Shown here piece after piece: positions 1-8,485 of a stretch of 64,000 nucleotides of DNA (the stretch's first letter is position 1; every line of letters begins with the position of its first letter). A model generated the notes under the pieces. It had not been told where the DNA came from and ran no database searches. It saw only the letters and a program-made list of their open reading frames with translations. The translations under genes were made by a program, and so were the position numbers. The stretch is from Iodobacter sp. (GTDB lineage: Bacteria; Pseudomonadota; Gammaproteobacteria; Burkholderiales; Chitinibacteraceae), in contig NZ_JANXSO010000017.1 of NCBI RefSeq assembly GCF_025352645.1, positions 1 to 64,000 on the forward strand, written 5' to 3'.

Positions 1-134
1 CGATTTACGCGGTGTTCAAGCTAGAAAGCTTAAAGATCAAGCACAAAGCTAACCACTTTGCGCTACGCGCCAAGCTCTATATCAAAGCAACCCAGCAGGC
101 CTTGGTGGAACTACAAAACCTGCGGGCTGCGTAA
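1..134 (+). CDS. Transposase, C-terminal end (cut by window edge)
   Basis: Reading from base 3, an open frame of 43 codons ends at TAA 132-134. The peptide (IYAVFKLESLKIKHKANHFA and onward to a QNLRAA end) looks like the basic C-terminal tail of an IS4/IS701-type DDE transposase; this is pattern recognition, not a search. The catalytic part lies before the window, so family and intactness cannot be judged. It marks an insertion sequence boundary within the first few hundred bases, and the next gene downstream is a remnant, consistent with IS-associated damage. No terminal inverted repeat could be identified with confidence. Confidence 0.6.
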   Translation, partial: IYAVFKLESLKIKHKANHFALRAKLYIKATQQALVELQNLRAA

Positions 135-180
135 CATCAGATCAATCACTACTTTGAACTTACCACTGCATAGGCCTCCC

Positions 181-413
181 ATGCTCAATACTCATTCCCC
201 AGCCGAGCAGTTTCTGATCGATTTTCATAAAAAGTACCCTGGTATTACCTCGCAGTGTTTTCAAGCCTTAGCTACGATCTGGCGTTTTTATCCGCTGACG
301 ATTGCAGCCATTTTTATGACGAATACCTGAATGAGCTAAACACACTTTGCGCGGCGGATGGCAAGATAGAGTTTACTGACCACTTACGCAGAATAAGCGC
401 CATTGCAAAATAA
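181..413 (+). pseudogene. Remnant of a possible SAM methyltransferase
   Basis: An ATG at 181 opens a peptide beginning MLNTHSPAEQFLIDFH that resembles the start of class I SAM-dependent methyltransferases of this group. Around 261-270 the meaningful frame changes: the third frame then reads SYDLAFLSADDCSHFYDEYL and runs to TAA 411-413, ending ISAIAK. The two halves together are only about 77 residues, far below a roughly 200-residue methyltransferase, and no glycine-rich SAM motif remains. I infer an internal deletion plus frameshift, possibly tied to the adjacent insertion sequence. The family assignment is tentative; it could instead be a frameshifted small protein of unknown family. Confidence 0.35.
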
Positions 414-442
414 AAACCAACTCAAACAATACCTCGGCCACC

Positions 443-931
443 ATGCTCAATATCCACTACCGCCAGTTAGATATCGCTACCGATATAGCCGCCCTGCAAG
501 CCTTGCTAGAAAGTGCGCCCGCTTACAGCTTGTTGGTCGAGGGGTATCTACCTCAAGCCACAGCCGCGATTGAGGCCATGCAAGCGCTGCCGCCTGACTC
601 CAGCCCTGATAATAAATTTGTTTTTGGCTTTTATCTGAATGAGCGCCTGATTGGCTGCGCCGATTTGTGCCGTCACTACCCAGAAACAGGCATCGCCTAT
701 CTTGGTTTACTGTTATTTGACGAGTTATTCCAAGGCCAAGGCTTTGGTTCGATCGCCATGCAACAGCTAAAAAGCATCGCTCAAAGCTGGCAATGCCAAC
801 GCATCCGCATCGCCGTGATTGCCAACAACACCGCCGCTTTGGCCTTTTGGCAGCGCCAAGGATTTATTGAGCCATACAAAAAACCAACAACAGCTTACGC
901 AGATGATGCAATCGTCATGGAGTGCGTGTAA
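443..931 (+). CDS. GNAT family N-acetyltransferase
   Basis: A 162-residue protein, normal length for a single GNAT domain. The acetyl-CoA pyrophosphate-binding motif A is visible as QGQGFG at residues 97-102, followed by the usual motif B region NNTAALAFWQRQGF (128-141) ending near the C-terminus. Such enzymes move an acetyl group from acetyl-CoA to an amine; the substrate here cannot be told. No strong ribosome binding site precedes ATG 443. It lies 30 bp before the next gene on the same strand and may be co-transcribed with it. It is not closely similar to the two other GNAT genes at 3.1 and 30.1 kb. Confidence 0.8.
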   Translation: MLNIHYRQLDIATDIAALQALLESAPAYSLLVEGYLPQATAAIEAMQALPPDSSPDNKFVFGFYLNERLIGCADLCRHYPETGIAYLGLLLFDELFQGQGFGSIAMQQLKSIAQSWQCQRIRIAVIANNTAALAFWQRQGFIEPYKKPTTAYADDAIVMECV

Positions 932-961
932 ATTATCCGCCTAGATTCTCAAGAGAAAAAA

Positions 962-1870
962 ATGACTGTAAGCTTTGAAGCTTTTATCCAAACCGCTTGG
1001 GCAGATCATGGCGATCATCCTCAGGATGTTGCCAACCGCCTCGCTAACACGATGCCCGTACCTCAATCACCGGCGCAGACTTTAGCGCTGGCAAGGTTGA
1101 TTTGCCATGTGTACGGCGAGCATTTAGCACGGTGGCGACAGGGCATTGATTTACTTAATACTTTGCCAGCCACAGACACCGTGGCCGCAGATGCAATTCG
1201 CCTAAATTGCGCCATTTTCAGCTATGCATCAGGCCAGAGCACGATACTAGCAACGCTCAGCGCCGCCGAGCAGGCCCATGTTTTAGCCAACACCAGCAGC
1301 ATTTTCGCAGCGCAAGGCGCGATTGAGGGCGCGATTGAGCAATTCAGCCAAGCATTAACCATTGCAGAGCCGCTGCCCACCACCGTGCACCGTGCCCTAG
1401 CGATAGCGGGCAATGCATTGGCCTGTACGCTTGAAGAGATCCGACCGCGTCATGCCGCAGAAACCAACGCGATGATTTTGGCGGCGCAAAGCGCACTAAA
1501 ATATTGGCAGCTGACCGGCACATGGCTGGAAGTTGAGCGCGCCCATTACCGGCTTTGCCGCAGCTCATTACAAGCCGAGCACGCCGATGCTGCCTTAAGC
1601 AGTGCGCAGAACTGCCTAGATGTTTGCCTGCAAAACAACGCCCCCGCTTTCGAGTTGTTTTTTGCCCACGCCATCTTGGCTATTGCACAAAGTAAGCGAG
1701 GCAACAGCGAGGCTTTCACTCGCAACCATCAAGCGGCCTGTACATTCTTTGAACAGCTGCCCGCAAACGAGCAGCCGTGGTGTGATGCAGAGCTAAAAGA
1801 GCTGGGCGAGCTGAATGACAAATACATTTGTTTATCACTCAGCGTGAGCGCAGGCGCCCACGCTACATAA
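962..1870 (+). CDS. Hypothetical alpha-helical (TPR-like) protein
   Basis: A 302-residue protein of unknown function. It is alanine- and leucine-rich and reads as successive amphipathic helix pairs of about 34-40 residues (for example around residues 110-135, 180-215 and 225-255), the look of degenerate tetratricopeptide repeats. There is no signal peptide or membrane segment, so a cytoplasmic scaffold or binding role is plausible but not shown. An AAGAGA stretch sits just upstream of ATG 962. It follows the GNAT gene by 30 bp and precedes the phosphoesterase by 25 bp on the same strand, so the three may form one transcript. Confidence 0.6.
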   Translation: MTVSFEAFIQTAWADHGDHPQDVANRLANTMPVPQSPAQTLALARLICHVYGEHLARWRQGIDLLNTLPATDTVAADAIRLNCAIFSYASGQSTILATLSAAEQAHVLANTSSIFAAQGAIEGAIEQFSQALTIAEPLPTTVHRALAIAGNALACTLEEIRPRHAAETNAMILAAQSALKYWQLTGTWLEVERAHYRLCRSSLQAEHADAALSSAQNCLDVCLQNNAPAFELFFAHAILAIAQSKRGNSEAFTRNHQAACTFFEQLPANEQPWCDAELKELGELNDKYICLSLSVSAGAHAT

Positions 1871-1895
1871 AAAAAATACACACTTTGGAGCCACC

Positions 1896-2625
1896 ATGCG
1901 CCTCGCCCTTGTTTCTGATATCCACGGCAATTTGCCGGCCCTTGAAGCGGTAGTCAAAGATATGCAAGGCCGTGGCGTGGATGCGGTGATTAATCTGGGG
2001 GATAGCCTGTCTGGCCCCTTGATGCCATTAGAAACGGCACAATTTTTAATGGCGCAAAATTGGGTTCATTTAGCCGGCAATCACGAGCGCCAGCTACTGG
2101 CGTCAGCAGCCAAAGGGCTTTCTGATGAATTTGCTTACTCGCAATTGGGGGAGGTTGAATTAGCATGGCTGGCCACACTCCAGCCTTGCCAAGCTTATTC
2201 CCCAGAAATACTGCTTTGCCACGGCACGCCAAACAGCGATAGCATATTTGCTTGAAACGCTGGCGGATGGCCAAATGAGGATGGCAACGGCTGCAGAAAT
2301 CCGAAGCCGTCTTGGCGAGCAAAGCGCCGAGCTGATTGCCTGTGCCCATACGCATATCCCCAGATCCATCAGAACCATCAACGGGCAACTGATCGTCAAC
2401 CCTGGCAGCGTTGGCCTACCCGCTTATGAAGATAGCCAGCCTTTTTATCATCAAGTAGAAAACGGCAGCCCCGACGCCCGCTACGCCATCGTTGAGCAGC
2501 AAAAAAACAACTGGCAAAGCCTGTTAATCAGTGTGGCTTACAAACACAAAGCCATGGCAAAACTTGCACAGGCAAGAGGCAGAGCGGACTGGTCTAGCGC
2601 GTTAATGTCAGGATATATGCCGTGA
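1896..2625 (+). pseudogene. Metallophosphoesterase, frameshifted
   Basis: Two abutting frames together make one calcineurin-like phosphoesterase of about 243 residues. The first (1896-2255) carries SDIHGN, GDSLSGP, GNHE and CHGTP, which are metal-binding and catalytic blocks I, II, III and IV. It then stops at TGA 2253-2255. The second frame (from about 2248, ending TGA 2623-2625) continues with LLETLADGQ, the CAHTHIP block corresponding to GHTH, and NPGSVGLPAY. At 2241-2250 the sequence AGCATATTTG would read smoothly as Ser-Ile-Tyr-Leu if one TA dinucleotide were restored, so loss of TA in an AT run is the simplest cause. The family covers YfcE-type phosphodiesterases and Ap4A-hydrolase-like proteins. 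Every motif is otherwise intact, so the break is recent or a sequencing error. Confidence 0.8.
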
Positions 2626-2702
2626 CCAGCAGGCTGAACATATTTTAAGAATCACAAGCCAAATGATAACCCCTTGCTAAATATCTCTTAACAGGAGTTT
2701 TT

Positions 2703-3062
2703 ATGAGTATCGCTCTTATTCAAAAATATATTACTGCTTATAATCAATTTGATATCGAGCAAATGATTCAGCTGATCCATCCTGACATTGTTTTTACAAA
2801 TATTTCCAATGGAGCAACCACCGCACAAGCCGTCGGGATTGATGCTTTTCAGGAAATGGCGCTTCAAGCTGCGGGGATGTTTATATCTCGGGCACAAACC
2901 ATACAAAGCACTAGCCAATCCGCAGAACTGATTCTGGTGAACATTCATTATCAAGCCGTTTTAGCCAATGGACTAAAAGCCGGTGAAAAACTTTCATTGC
3001 AAGGAAAATCTGAGTTTGAATTTAAAGACAATAAAATATTTAGACTAACTGATATTAGTTAG
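2703..3062 (+). CDS. SnoaL-like / NTF2-fold protein
   Basis: A 119-residue protein with the pattern of the SnoaL/DUF4440 group: an N-terminal helix with a YITAYNQFDIEQM stretch, then HPDIVFTNIS, and a C-terminal strand ending EFKDNKIFRLTDIS. The fold is a cone-shaped alpha+beta barrel found in small-molecule isomerases, dehydratases and ligand-binding proteins; no particular reaction can be assigned. AACAGGAG about 7 bp before ATG 2703 is a strong ribosome binding site and fixes the start. It is monocistronic as far as can be seen, in a loose run of accessory genes on the same strand. Confidence 0.7.
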   Translation: MSIALIQKYITAYNQFDIEQMIQLIHPDIVFTNISNGATTAQAVGIDAFQEMALQAAGMFISRAQTIQSTSQSAELILVNIHYQAVLANGLKAGEKLSLQGKSEFEFKDNKIFRLTDIS

Positions 3063-3143
3063 CGCCTAGATTTTATACTGCATACGTGGGCAAAAATGCT
3101 TACCTACCCTACACAAACTCAGCACTCAGCCTAGTAGATAACC

Positions 3144-3665
3144 ATGCCACAAGTCATCAGGCCCGCCCTGCCCGCCGATGCCGCAGCCATTGGGCAAATT
3201 CGCGTTGCGGCTTGGCAGGCAGCTTACACTCCCTTTATGCCTGCTGATTATTTAGCCGTACTGAACCCCGCTGCAAATATAGAATCACTAAGACTAAAGC
3301 TGGAGAATCTTTCGCCGCACTTTTATCTAGCGCTAATTGAAGAAGCGCAAGAGGTGGCAGGGTTTTATCTATTAGGCACGCCACGTTTTGAATGCCCAAG
3401 CCATAGCGCTGAGCTTTGGGCACTGAATATTGCCCCACACGCTTGGCGCAAGGGGATTGGTAAGCGGCTGGTGATGGATGCTATTGCTAGCGCTCGGCGT
3501 TTTTCTTACCAAAATATTGTGCTTTGGTGCATTGCAGGTAATCTAGGCGCACGCCAGCTTTATGAGCAATGTGGCTTTCGTGTAAACGGGCAGCAAAAAA
3601 CCGACAGCCAACTTACTGGTCACCCCCTGCATGAAGTTTGCTATGCGCTCACCCTCCATTTTTAG
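3144..3665 (+). CDS. GNAT family N-acetyltransferase
   Basis: A 173-residue single-domain GNAT protein. It begins MPQVIRPALPADAAAIGQIR, typical of beta1-alpha1, and has the acyl-CoA loop WRKGIGKRL at 101-109 and the C-terminal NLGARQLYEQCGF block at 133-145. The order and spacing match small-molecule or ribosomal-protein acetyltransferases, but the substrate is unknown. Its stop codon overlaps by 4 bp the end of the convergent yqhD gene on the other strand. A decayed copy of a GTGGGC...CCCTAC palindrome lies just upstream at about 3085-3111. Confidence 0.8.
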   Translation: MPQVIRPALPADAAAIGQIRVAAWQAAYTPFMPADYLAVLNPAANIESLRLKLENLSPHFYLALIEEAQEVAGFYLLGTPRFECPSHSAELWALNIAPHAWRKGIGKRLVMDAIASARRFSYQNIVLWCIAGNLGARQLYEQCGFRVNGQQKTDSQLTGHPLHEVCYALTLHF

Positions 3666-4822
3666 GCTGCCATTCTTACAATCGCCACGCAATCTTCCAG
3701 CGTTAGCTTGGCGCGCTCACCCAAGGGAAAAGACTTATGCTTAGGCAAAAGCTCCCCCACTGCCTGCGCCACTTCATTGGCATTTAGCCCGTAGCTCGCT
3801 AAATGCGTTGGCAGCCCCATGCGCTCAAAAAAATCAACCGTGGCATCGATGGCCGCATGCGCCACTTCTATATCGCCTCCCACCAAGCCCCAAACACGGC
3901 GGCCATATTGCGCCAGCTTTAGCAACTTATCGTCAAAGCAATAACGCAGCAAGCTTGGCAAAATCACCGCCAGCGTTTGCGCATGATCTAGCTTATACAA
4001 GGCAGTTAGCTCGTGGCCGATCGCATGGCTTACCCAATCTTGCGGCTGGCCAGCGCCAACCAAGCCAAATAGCGCCTGATTAGCACACCACATAAAATTA
4101 GCGCGCGCATCCAGATCATTTGAATCTGCCAGCGTACGCGGCCCCACTTCGATTAAGGTAGACAGCAGGCCTTCGGCGTAGCGATCTTGCAAACGTGCCT
4201 CAGCAGGAAAAGTGAGGTATTGCTCTGTAGTATGGATAAAGGCATCCACCACGCCATTACCCACTTGACGCGCTGGCAAGCTACACGTCAGTAGCGGGTC
4301 GAGCACCGCAAAGCGCGGGAAAACCAGCGCATTTTTAAATGACATTTTATCTTGCGTTGCACGGCGTGAAATCACCGAGGCAAAATTACTCTCTGCGCCT
4401 GTAGCGGGTAAGGTGAGCACCACGCCAATCGGCAGCGCATCGTGCAGCTTGGTTCGATTGCCAACGATGAGCCAAGGATCAATCCCAGAATCTAGCCGCG
4501 CTGCCGCCGCAATAAACTTGGCCCCATCCACCACCGAGCCACCACCCACGGCCAAAACCCAATCCACTGATGCGGATTTGGCTAGCGCTACCGCACGCAG
4601 CAGCGTTTCGTACTCTGGGTTGGCTTCTACCCCTGCAAACTCAAACACTTCACGCCCTACTAAAGCCGCCAACAGCGCTGGGTAAGTACCATTCGCTTTA
4701 ATACTACCGCCGCCATAGACCAGTAATACCCGCGCACCGTGAGGGATTTCAAGGGCAAGCTGCGCCAGCTGCCCCTGCCCAAAGTGAATACGTGTTGGTG
4801 CGTAAAAGCTAAAATTTTGCAT
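3662..4822 (-). CDS. yqhD: NADPH-dependent aldehyde reductase, YqhD family
   Basis: A 386-residue iron-type (group III) alcohol dehydrogenase that aligns by eye with E. coli YqhD along its whole length. Near the N-terminus are TRIHFGQG and YGGGS (37-40). The cofactor loop is GGGSVVDGAKF (93-103). The metal ligands D193, H197, H266 and H280 sit one residue off the E. coli positions. YqhD enzymes reduce short-chain and lipid-peroxidation aldehydes with NADPH in the cytoplasm, giving aldehyde tolerance. I start at the second in-frame ATG (4822-4820) because GAGGAGGAAATC precedes it directly; the earlier start adds six residues made from the Shine-Dalgarno itself. No YqhC-like AraC regulator lies alongside. 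Confidence 0.93.
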   Translation of the reverse strand: MQNFSFYAPTRIHFGQGQLAQLALEIPHGARVLLVYGGGSIKANGTYPALLAALVGREVFEFAGVEANPEYETLLRAVALAKSASVDWVLAVGGGSVVDGAKFIAAAARLDSGIDPWLIVGNRTKLHDALPIGVVLTLPATGAESNFASVISRRATQDKMSFKNALVFPRFAVLDPLLTCSLPARQVGNGVVDAFIHTTEQYLTFPAEARLQDRYAEGLLSTLIEVGPRTLADSNDLDARANFMWCANQALFGLVGAGQPQDWVSHAIGHELTALYKLDHAQTLAVILPSLLRYCFDDKLLKLAQYGRRVWGLVGGDIEVAHAAIDATVDFFERMGLPTHLASYGLNANEVAQAVGELLPKHKSFPLGERAKLTLEDCVAIVRMAA

Positions 4823-4989
4823 GATTTCCTCCTCTAACAAGGTGTAAGCTTACGCCGATTTACACGTAAAAGGATGACGTCGCTGCAATACCGCAAGCAA
4901 GGCATAGCGTTGATCTGAGCATGATATTTTCAAGTGCAATTAAGGTGGGTAAACTTCGCGGCTTAGCAAACAGCCTCAAGGCCTTTAAG

Positions 4990-5385
4990 ATGTCACTCAA
5001 AGCAACTTGGTATCAAGATAAACTCAAGAAAAAAGCCAAACGCGGCTTTAATGGCTATCCCATTGCAACGGTTACTTTTTATGGCCCTAATAATCAATTA
5101 GCCAATAAAATAGCGGTCGGCATTATTGTAGAAGAAGAAGGCGAAGTGACTGCGCTGCAAAAGTGGTTTGCTGATGACGGCGATATTCGTAAGGATGCCA
5201 AGGCGATGACCGAAATGCTGGCTTTTATCGCCCAGCATAGCGTGATGTCTGTGATTTCCCCAGAGCGTATTTTGGGCTGCCCGCATGAAGAAGGCACGGA
5301 TTATCCGGTAGGTGAAGCCTGCCCAAAATGTGCTTATTGGGCAAACCGAGATCGCTTTACAGGCCAGTTAATTACAACAAACTAA
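4990..5385 (+). CDS. Conserved hypothetical protein with a possible zinc site
   Basis: A 131-residue soluble protein if started at ATG 4990 (AAGG lies about 7 bp upstream). An earlier in-frame ATG at 4921 would add 23 residues that look unlike the rest, so I prefer the later start. The N-terminus is strongly basic (KLKKKAKRGF), then a beta-rich middle (ATVTFYGPNNQLANKIAVG). The C-terminus has GCPH (97-99) and CPKC (111-114), a spacing suited to binding one metal ion. I recognise the ending GCPHEEG...CPKCAYWANRDRF as conserved among proteobacteria but know of no function. It stands alone between yqhD (opposite strand) and the kinase gene. Confidence 0.7.
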   Translation: MSLKATWYQDKLKKKAKRGFNGYPIATVTFYGPNNQLANKIAVGIIVEEEGEVTALQKWFADDGDIRKDAKAMTEMLAFIAQHSVMSVISPERILGCPHEEGTDYPVGEACPKCAYWANRDRFTGQLITTN

Positions 5386-5430
5386 GGCAGGTAAAACCCA
5401 ATTCTATCAAATTAAGGATATGTAGAATTT

Positions 5431-5482
5431 GTAGGGTGGGCACGTATTTTGCCCACGTTGTACATCCGCGATGGCACCCTAC
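5431..5482. repeat. Intergenic palindromic repeat (GTAGGGTGGGCAC type)
   Basis: GTAGGGTGGGCAC at 5431-5443 pairs imperfectly with GGCACCCTAC at 5473-5482, and an inner GTGGGCAC/TGCCCAC pair adds a second hairpin. It sits between the 3' ends of two convergent genes, where it could also act as a transcription barrier. It resembles, but is not identical to, the REP-like elements at 9.1, 20.1 and 23.7 kb. Confidence 0.6.
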
Positions 5483-5500
5483 ATAATGGTAATTCAAGCC

Positions 5501-7861
5501 TCACAAGCCCATTTGTTTTTGCCTAATCGCTAGCAAAGCTTGGTTTCTTAAGGTTTTTAATAAGTTTAGTTCTTTACCCGCAATTTTTAAATTTCCGGCC
5601 TTGGTTTTATCTGCATATAGCAATCCTATAGTACGTTTTTCTAGTACTAAGGGAAGAATAATAAAGGTTTGTGATGCTAATGCGGTGCGATACCAACTAG
5701 GGATGCGTGAGCGGATTGATTCAACATTAATGTCTTCAATAAAAATATCTGCGTTTCTTTCCATTGCCACTTGAAATACATCCACGGCTTTATCCAAATC
5801 AATTTGAAAGTGCGGGATAATGTCGCCAATTTCTGCGCCAAAACCAAAGCGCCCCACAATTTTATTTTTCTTTGGGTCTCTGGTGGCAATCAATACGTGC
5901 TCAAAGCCCATACCGCGATACATGGTTTCTAAAATAATTTGCAAAACATCATTTAATTTAAAGGTGGTGACTAAGGTATTGGTAATATCTTGCACCCCTG
6001 CCGCTAATGCTTCTGCAGGGGGGATAATATGTTCATCCAATGCGGCAATATCTGCATCTAAATCAAATTGCCGAGTCATTAATTGGGCGCGATCAAGGGT
6101 ATCCGCCACTAAAGGGGCATTTGGATTTTCGGTGAGCACCCCAGTGAGCTGGCGTAATTTATTGGCAAACTCACTATCACGCGTATCGACTCCTAAAATA
6201 GATAAATAGCCAAGATAAGCGCTTGCAGAGTCTTTTAATAAATCGCCTAATTCGCGTGCCGTCCACGCATAAACCGGCCTAATTCTTTTTTCCATTTCAA
6301 TTAAAGCACGCTCTGCCGCAGCTTTGGGCATATAAGCCAAAGGCACTAGCCCTGCACCTAAATTGGCAAATAAGCGCAGCCTTTCGGTTTGATTTTGCGG
6401 TGCTTTAATACCACCTTCGGGTAAGGAGCGCATGCTGGCGGTGATCCGTTCAGGAAAATTCCAGCTATGCGCCACGCCTACGCCTAAATCTCTAAAACCC
6501 AAACCCAATACTTGCACCGATACAGTTTCTTCATGCCCGCCTGCTTGCACCCGTTTATTAATCTCAACATTTTCTTCATGAAAATAATAAACCGTCAGTA
6601 ATTTACCCAGCGCGGTAAACATGCCGCAAATCAGCCCTTCTTCCACATCGCGTGCACCACTTTTTTTGCCCAACTCACGGGATAAAATTCCACCAAAAAA
6701 TGCGCTTAATACCGCATCGCGCAAGGCAACGGCTTGCGATTTATTATGCATATGCTCAAATAGCAACAGGGTGATGGCTAAATTTCTTATGGTATCGAAG
6801 CCTAAAATCACAATGGCTCTAGAAATAGTGCTAATCGTGCCGCCAAAATGGCCATAACTAGCAGAATTAACAATTCGTAATAATTTATTGGTTAAAGAAA
6901 AGTCTTGCAAAATGACTTCTGATAGCACTTGCAAGCGCTCTGCATCGCCCTCGTTAATTTTATTAATCGCCGTAACCGCTTGCGATAGCGCAGGAAAATC
7001 GGCGGTGTGGCGCATGCGCCGTAGCAAAAAATCTAAGGTGCTATTACCGCTAGTATCAACGCCCTCTTGCAGATTTTGCCCACCCAGCCATTCGCGCAGC
7101 GCCAGCAACATAGAATGCGCATCGTGATAGCGCTCTTGCGGGTTTTTAAATAGGGCAACCATCACCAGATGATCGAGCTTTTCATCCACACTATCTTTAA
7201 GGCTAGATGGCGGCACAAAGGGCTCGTTGGCAATGCGGTGCAAGATGGTAAATACCGATTCGCCCTCGGCGGCGGTATGGCCAGTCAGCATTTGATAAAG
7301 CGTCATTCCTACCGCAAACACATCGGCTTCGGCATCAACAGGCTGGTTTTGCATCATTTCAGGGGCCATATAGCCCGCCGTGCCGATCATGCCGCCTGCT
7401 TCTTTGCTGCCGCGTTTAGCTGCAATACCAAAATCCATCAAGCGCGGGCGATTTTGCTCATCCAGCATCACATTATGCGGCTTAATATCACGGTGAATGA
7501 GCCCCTGCCCGTGGGCATAAGCCAGCCCCTCTAATACCCCGCAAATAACTTCTACTGCAGCTACTGGCGTCATCGCGCCATCACGGCTAATCAATTGGGC
7601 CAGCGTTTGGCCTTTGACATATTCAAACACCAAGCAGGGGTGGCCGTTATTAACCAGCGTGTCGTACAAGGCCACAATATTGGGGTGCTGCAGGCGGCTA
7701 ACAATTTTAGCCTCATCGGCGGCAGTCACCGAGTGGCTATGTAATACCTTAATCGCCACAAGGCGATCCAACTGCGTATCATTCGCAAGATAAACCAAAC
7801 CTTGCGCGCCCTGCCCTAATTCTTTGACAACTTTAAATCGACCTCCCGCAAATTCTTTCAT
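5501..7861 (-). CDS. Ser/Thr protein kinase-HDOD-GAF fusion
   Basis: A 786-residue cytoplasmic signalling protein with three recognisable parts. Residues 1-265 are a Hanks-type kinase: GQGAQG (16-21), lysine 38 in VAIKVL, HRDIKPHN (123-130), DFG (143-145) and the APE motif, so it should be active. Residues about 280-480 match an HDOD domain (FPALSQAV, QDFSLTNKLLRIVNSASYG), an HD-related fold usually without the catalytic HD pair and involved in signalling. Residues about 620-780 match a GAF domain (FEHVLIATRDPKKNKIVGRFG, LPLVLEKRTIGLLYADK), a likely ligand sensor. There is no transmembrane helix. AAAGGAAAGCGTT precedes ATG 7861. It is divergent from pnuC with 66 bp between them. Substrates and ligand are unknown. 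Confidence 0.9.
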   Translation of the reverse strand: MKEFAGGRFKVVKELGQGAQGLVYLANDTQLDRLVAIKVLHSHSVTAADEAKIVSRLQHPNIVALYDTLVNNGHPCLVFEYVKGQTLAQLISRDGAMTPVAAVEVICGVLEGLAYAHGQGLIHRDIKPHNVMLDEQNRPRLMDFGIAAKRGSKEAGGMIGTAGYMAPEMMQNQPVDAEADVFAVGMTLYQMLTGHTAAEGESVFTILHRIANEPFVPPSSLKDSVDEKLDHLVMVALFKNPQERYHDAHSMLLALREWLGGQNLQEGVDTSGNSTLDFLLRRMRHTADFPALSQAVTAINKINEGDAERLQVLSEVILQDFSLTNKLLRIVNSASYGHFGGTISTISRAIVILGFDTIRNLAITLLLFEHMHNKSQAVALRDAVLSAFFGGILSRELGKKSGARDVEEGLICGMFTALGKLLTVYYFHEENVEINKRVQAGGHEETVSVQVLGLGFRDLGVGVAHSWNFPERITASMRSLPEGGIKAPQNQTERLRLFANLGAGLVPLAYMPKAAAERALIEMEKRIRPVYAWTARELGDLLKDSASAYLGYLSILGVDTRDSEFANKLRQLTGVLTENPNAPLVADTLDRAQLMTRQFDLDADIAALDEHIIPPAEALAAGVQDITNTLVTTFKLNDVLQIILETMYRGMGFEHVLIATRDPKKNKIVGRFGFGAEIGDIIPHFQIDLDKAVDVFQVAMERNADIFIEDINVESIRSRIPSWYRTALASQTFIILPLVLEKRTIGLLYADKTKAGNLKIAGKELNLLKTLRNQALLAIRQKQMGL

Positions 7862-7927
7862 AACGACGCTTTCCTTTTTCTTCTTAGCAATATAGCCTTA
7901 CCACGCTTAAATTCGGAGCCTCCTGTC

Positions 7928-8485
7928 TTGTCTATATTAGAAATCATTGGTTTTATCGCATCTTTGCTGGGTATTTGGCTTGCCACACGCAGCCATGTGC
8001 TCACTTGGCCGCTGCAATTACTGGCCAGCTTACTGTACGTTTGGCTGTTTTTTGATGCACATTTGTTTGGCGAAAGCTTACTGCAATTCGTTTACGCCGC
8101 GCTTGCCCTTTATGGCTGGTGGGTTTGGAAAAAAAGCGCCTCCGATGCCTCTGTCGCCATCAGCAAGCTGACTCGCCGCGAATGGCTGATTATTGGAGGT
8201 GGCGGCACGCTGCTCACGCTTTTAGTGACTCGCTTTCAAGTACAGTTTTTACCCACCGATTTACCCTTGCTAGATTCTGGTATTTTTGTATTTGGCCTAC
8301 TGGCACAGTGGATGCAGGCCCGCAAAAAAATAGAAAACTGGCCGTTCTGGATTGTGCTGGATCTAATCGCGGCTGGCGTTTATGCCTATAAGGGCCTGCA
8401 CCTTACGGCAATTCTCTATGTGATTCTGACTGCCCTCGCAGTATCAGGCTGGATCAGTTGGCGAAAAGAGCTTGCCGCAGCATGA
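7928..8485 (+). CDS. pnuC: Nicotinamide riboside/mononucleotide transporter PnuC
   Basis: A 185-residue inner-membrane protein with about seven hydrophobic helices and the PnuC pattern: an N-terminal LEIIGFIASLLGIWLATR, then WPLQLLAS, QFVYAALALYGWWVWK and a C-terminal GLHLTAILYVILTALAVSGW. PnuC channels take up nicotinamide riboside, which is trapped by phosphorylation inside. The start is TTG 7928; it matches the expected family N-terminus, and CGGAG lies about 10 bp upstream. The stop overlaps the next gene's ATG (ATGA), so PnuC and the downstream kinase-like protein are translationally coupled, which fits import followed by phosphorylation. Confidence 0.92.
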   Translation: MSILEIIGFIASLLGIWLATRSHVLTWPLQLLASLLYVWLFFDAHLFGESLLQFVYAALALYGWWVWKKSASDASVAISKLTRREWLIIGGGGTLLTLLVTRFQVQFLPTDLPLLDSGIFVFGLLAQWMQARKKIENWPFWIVLDLIAAGVYAYKGLHLTAILYVILTALAVSGWISWRKELAAA

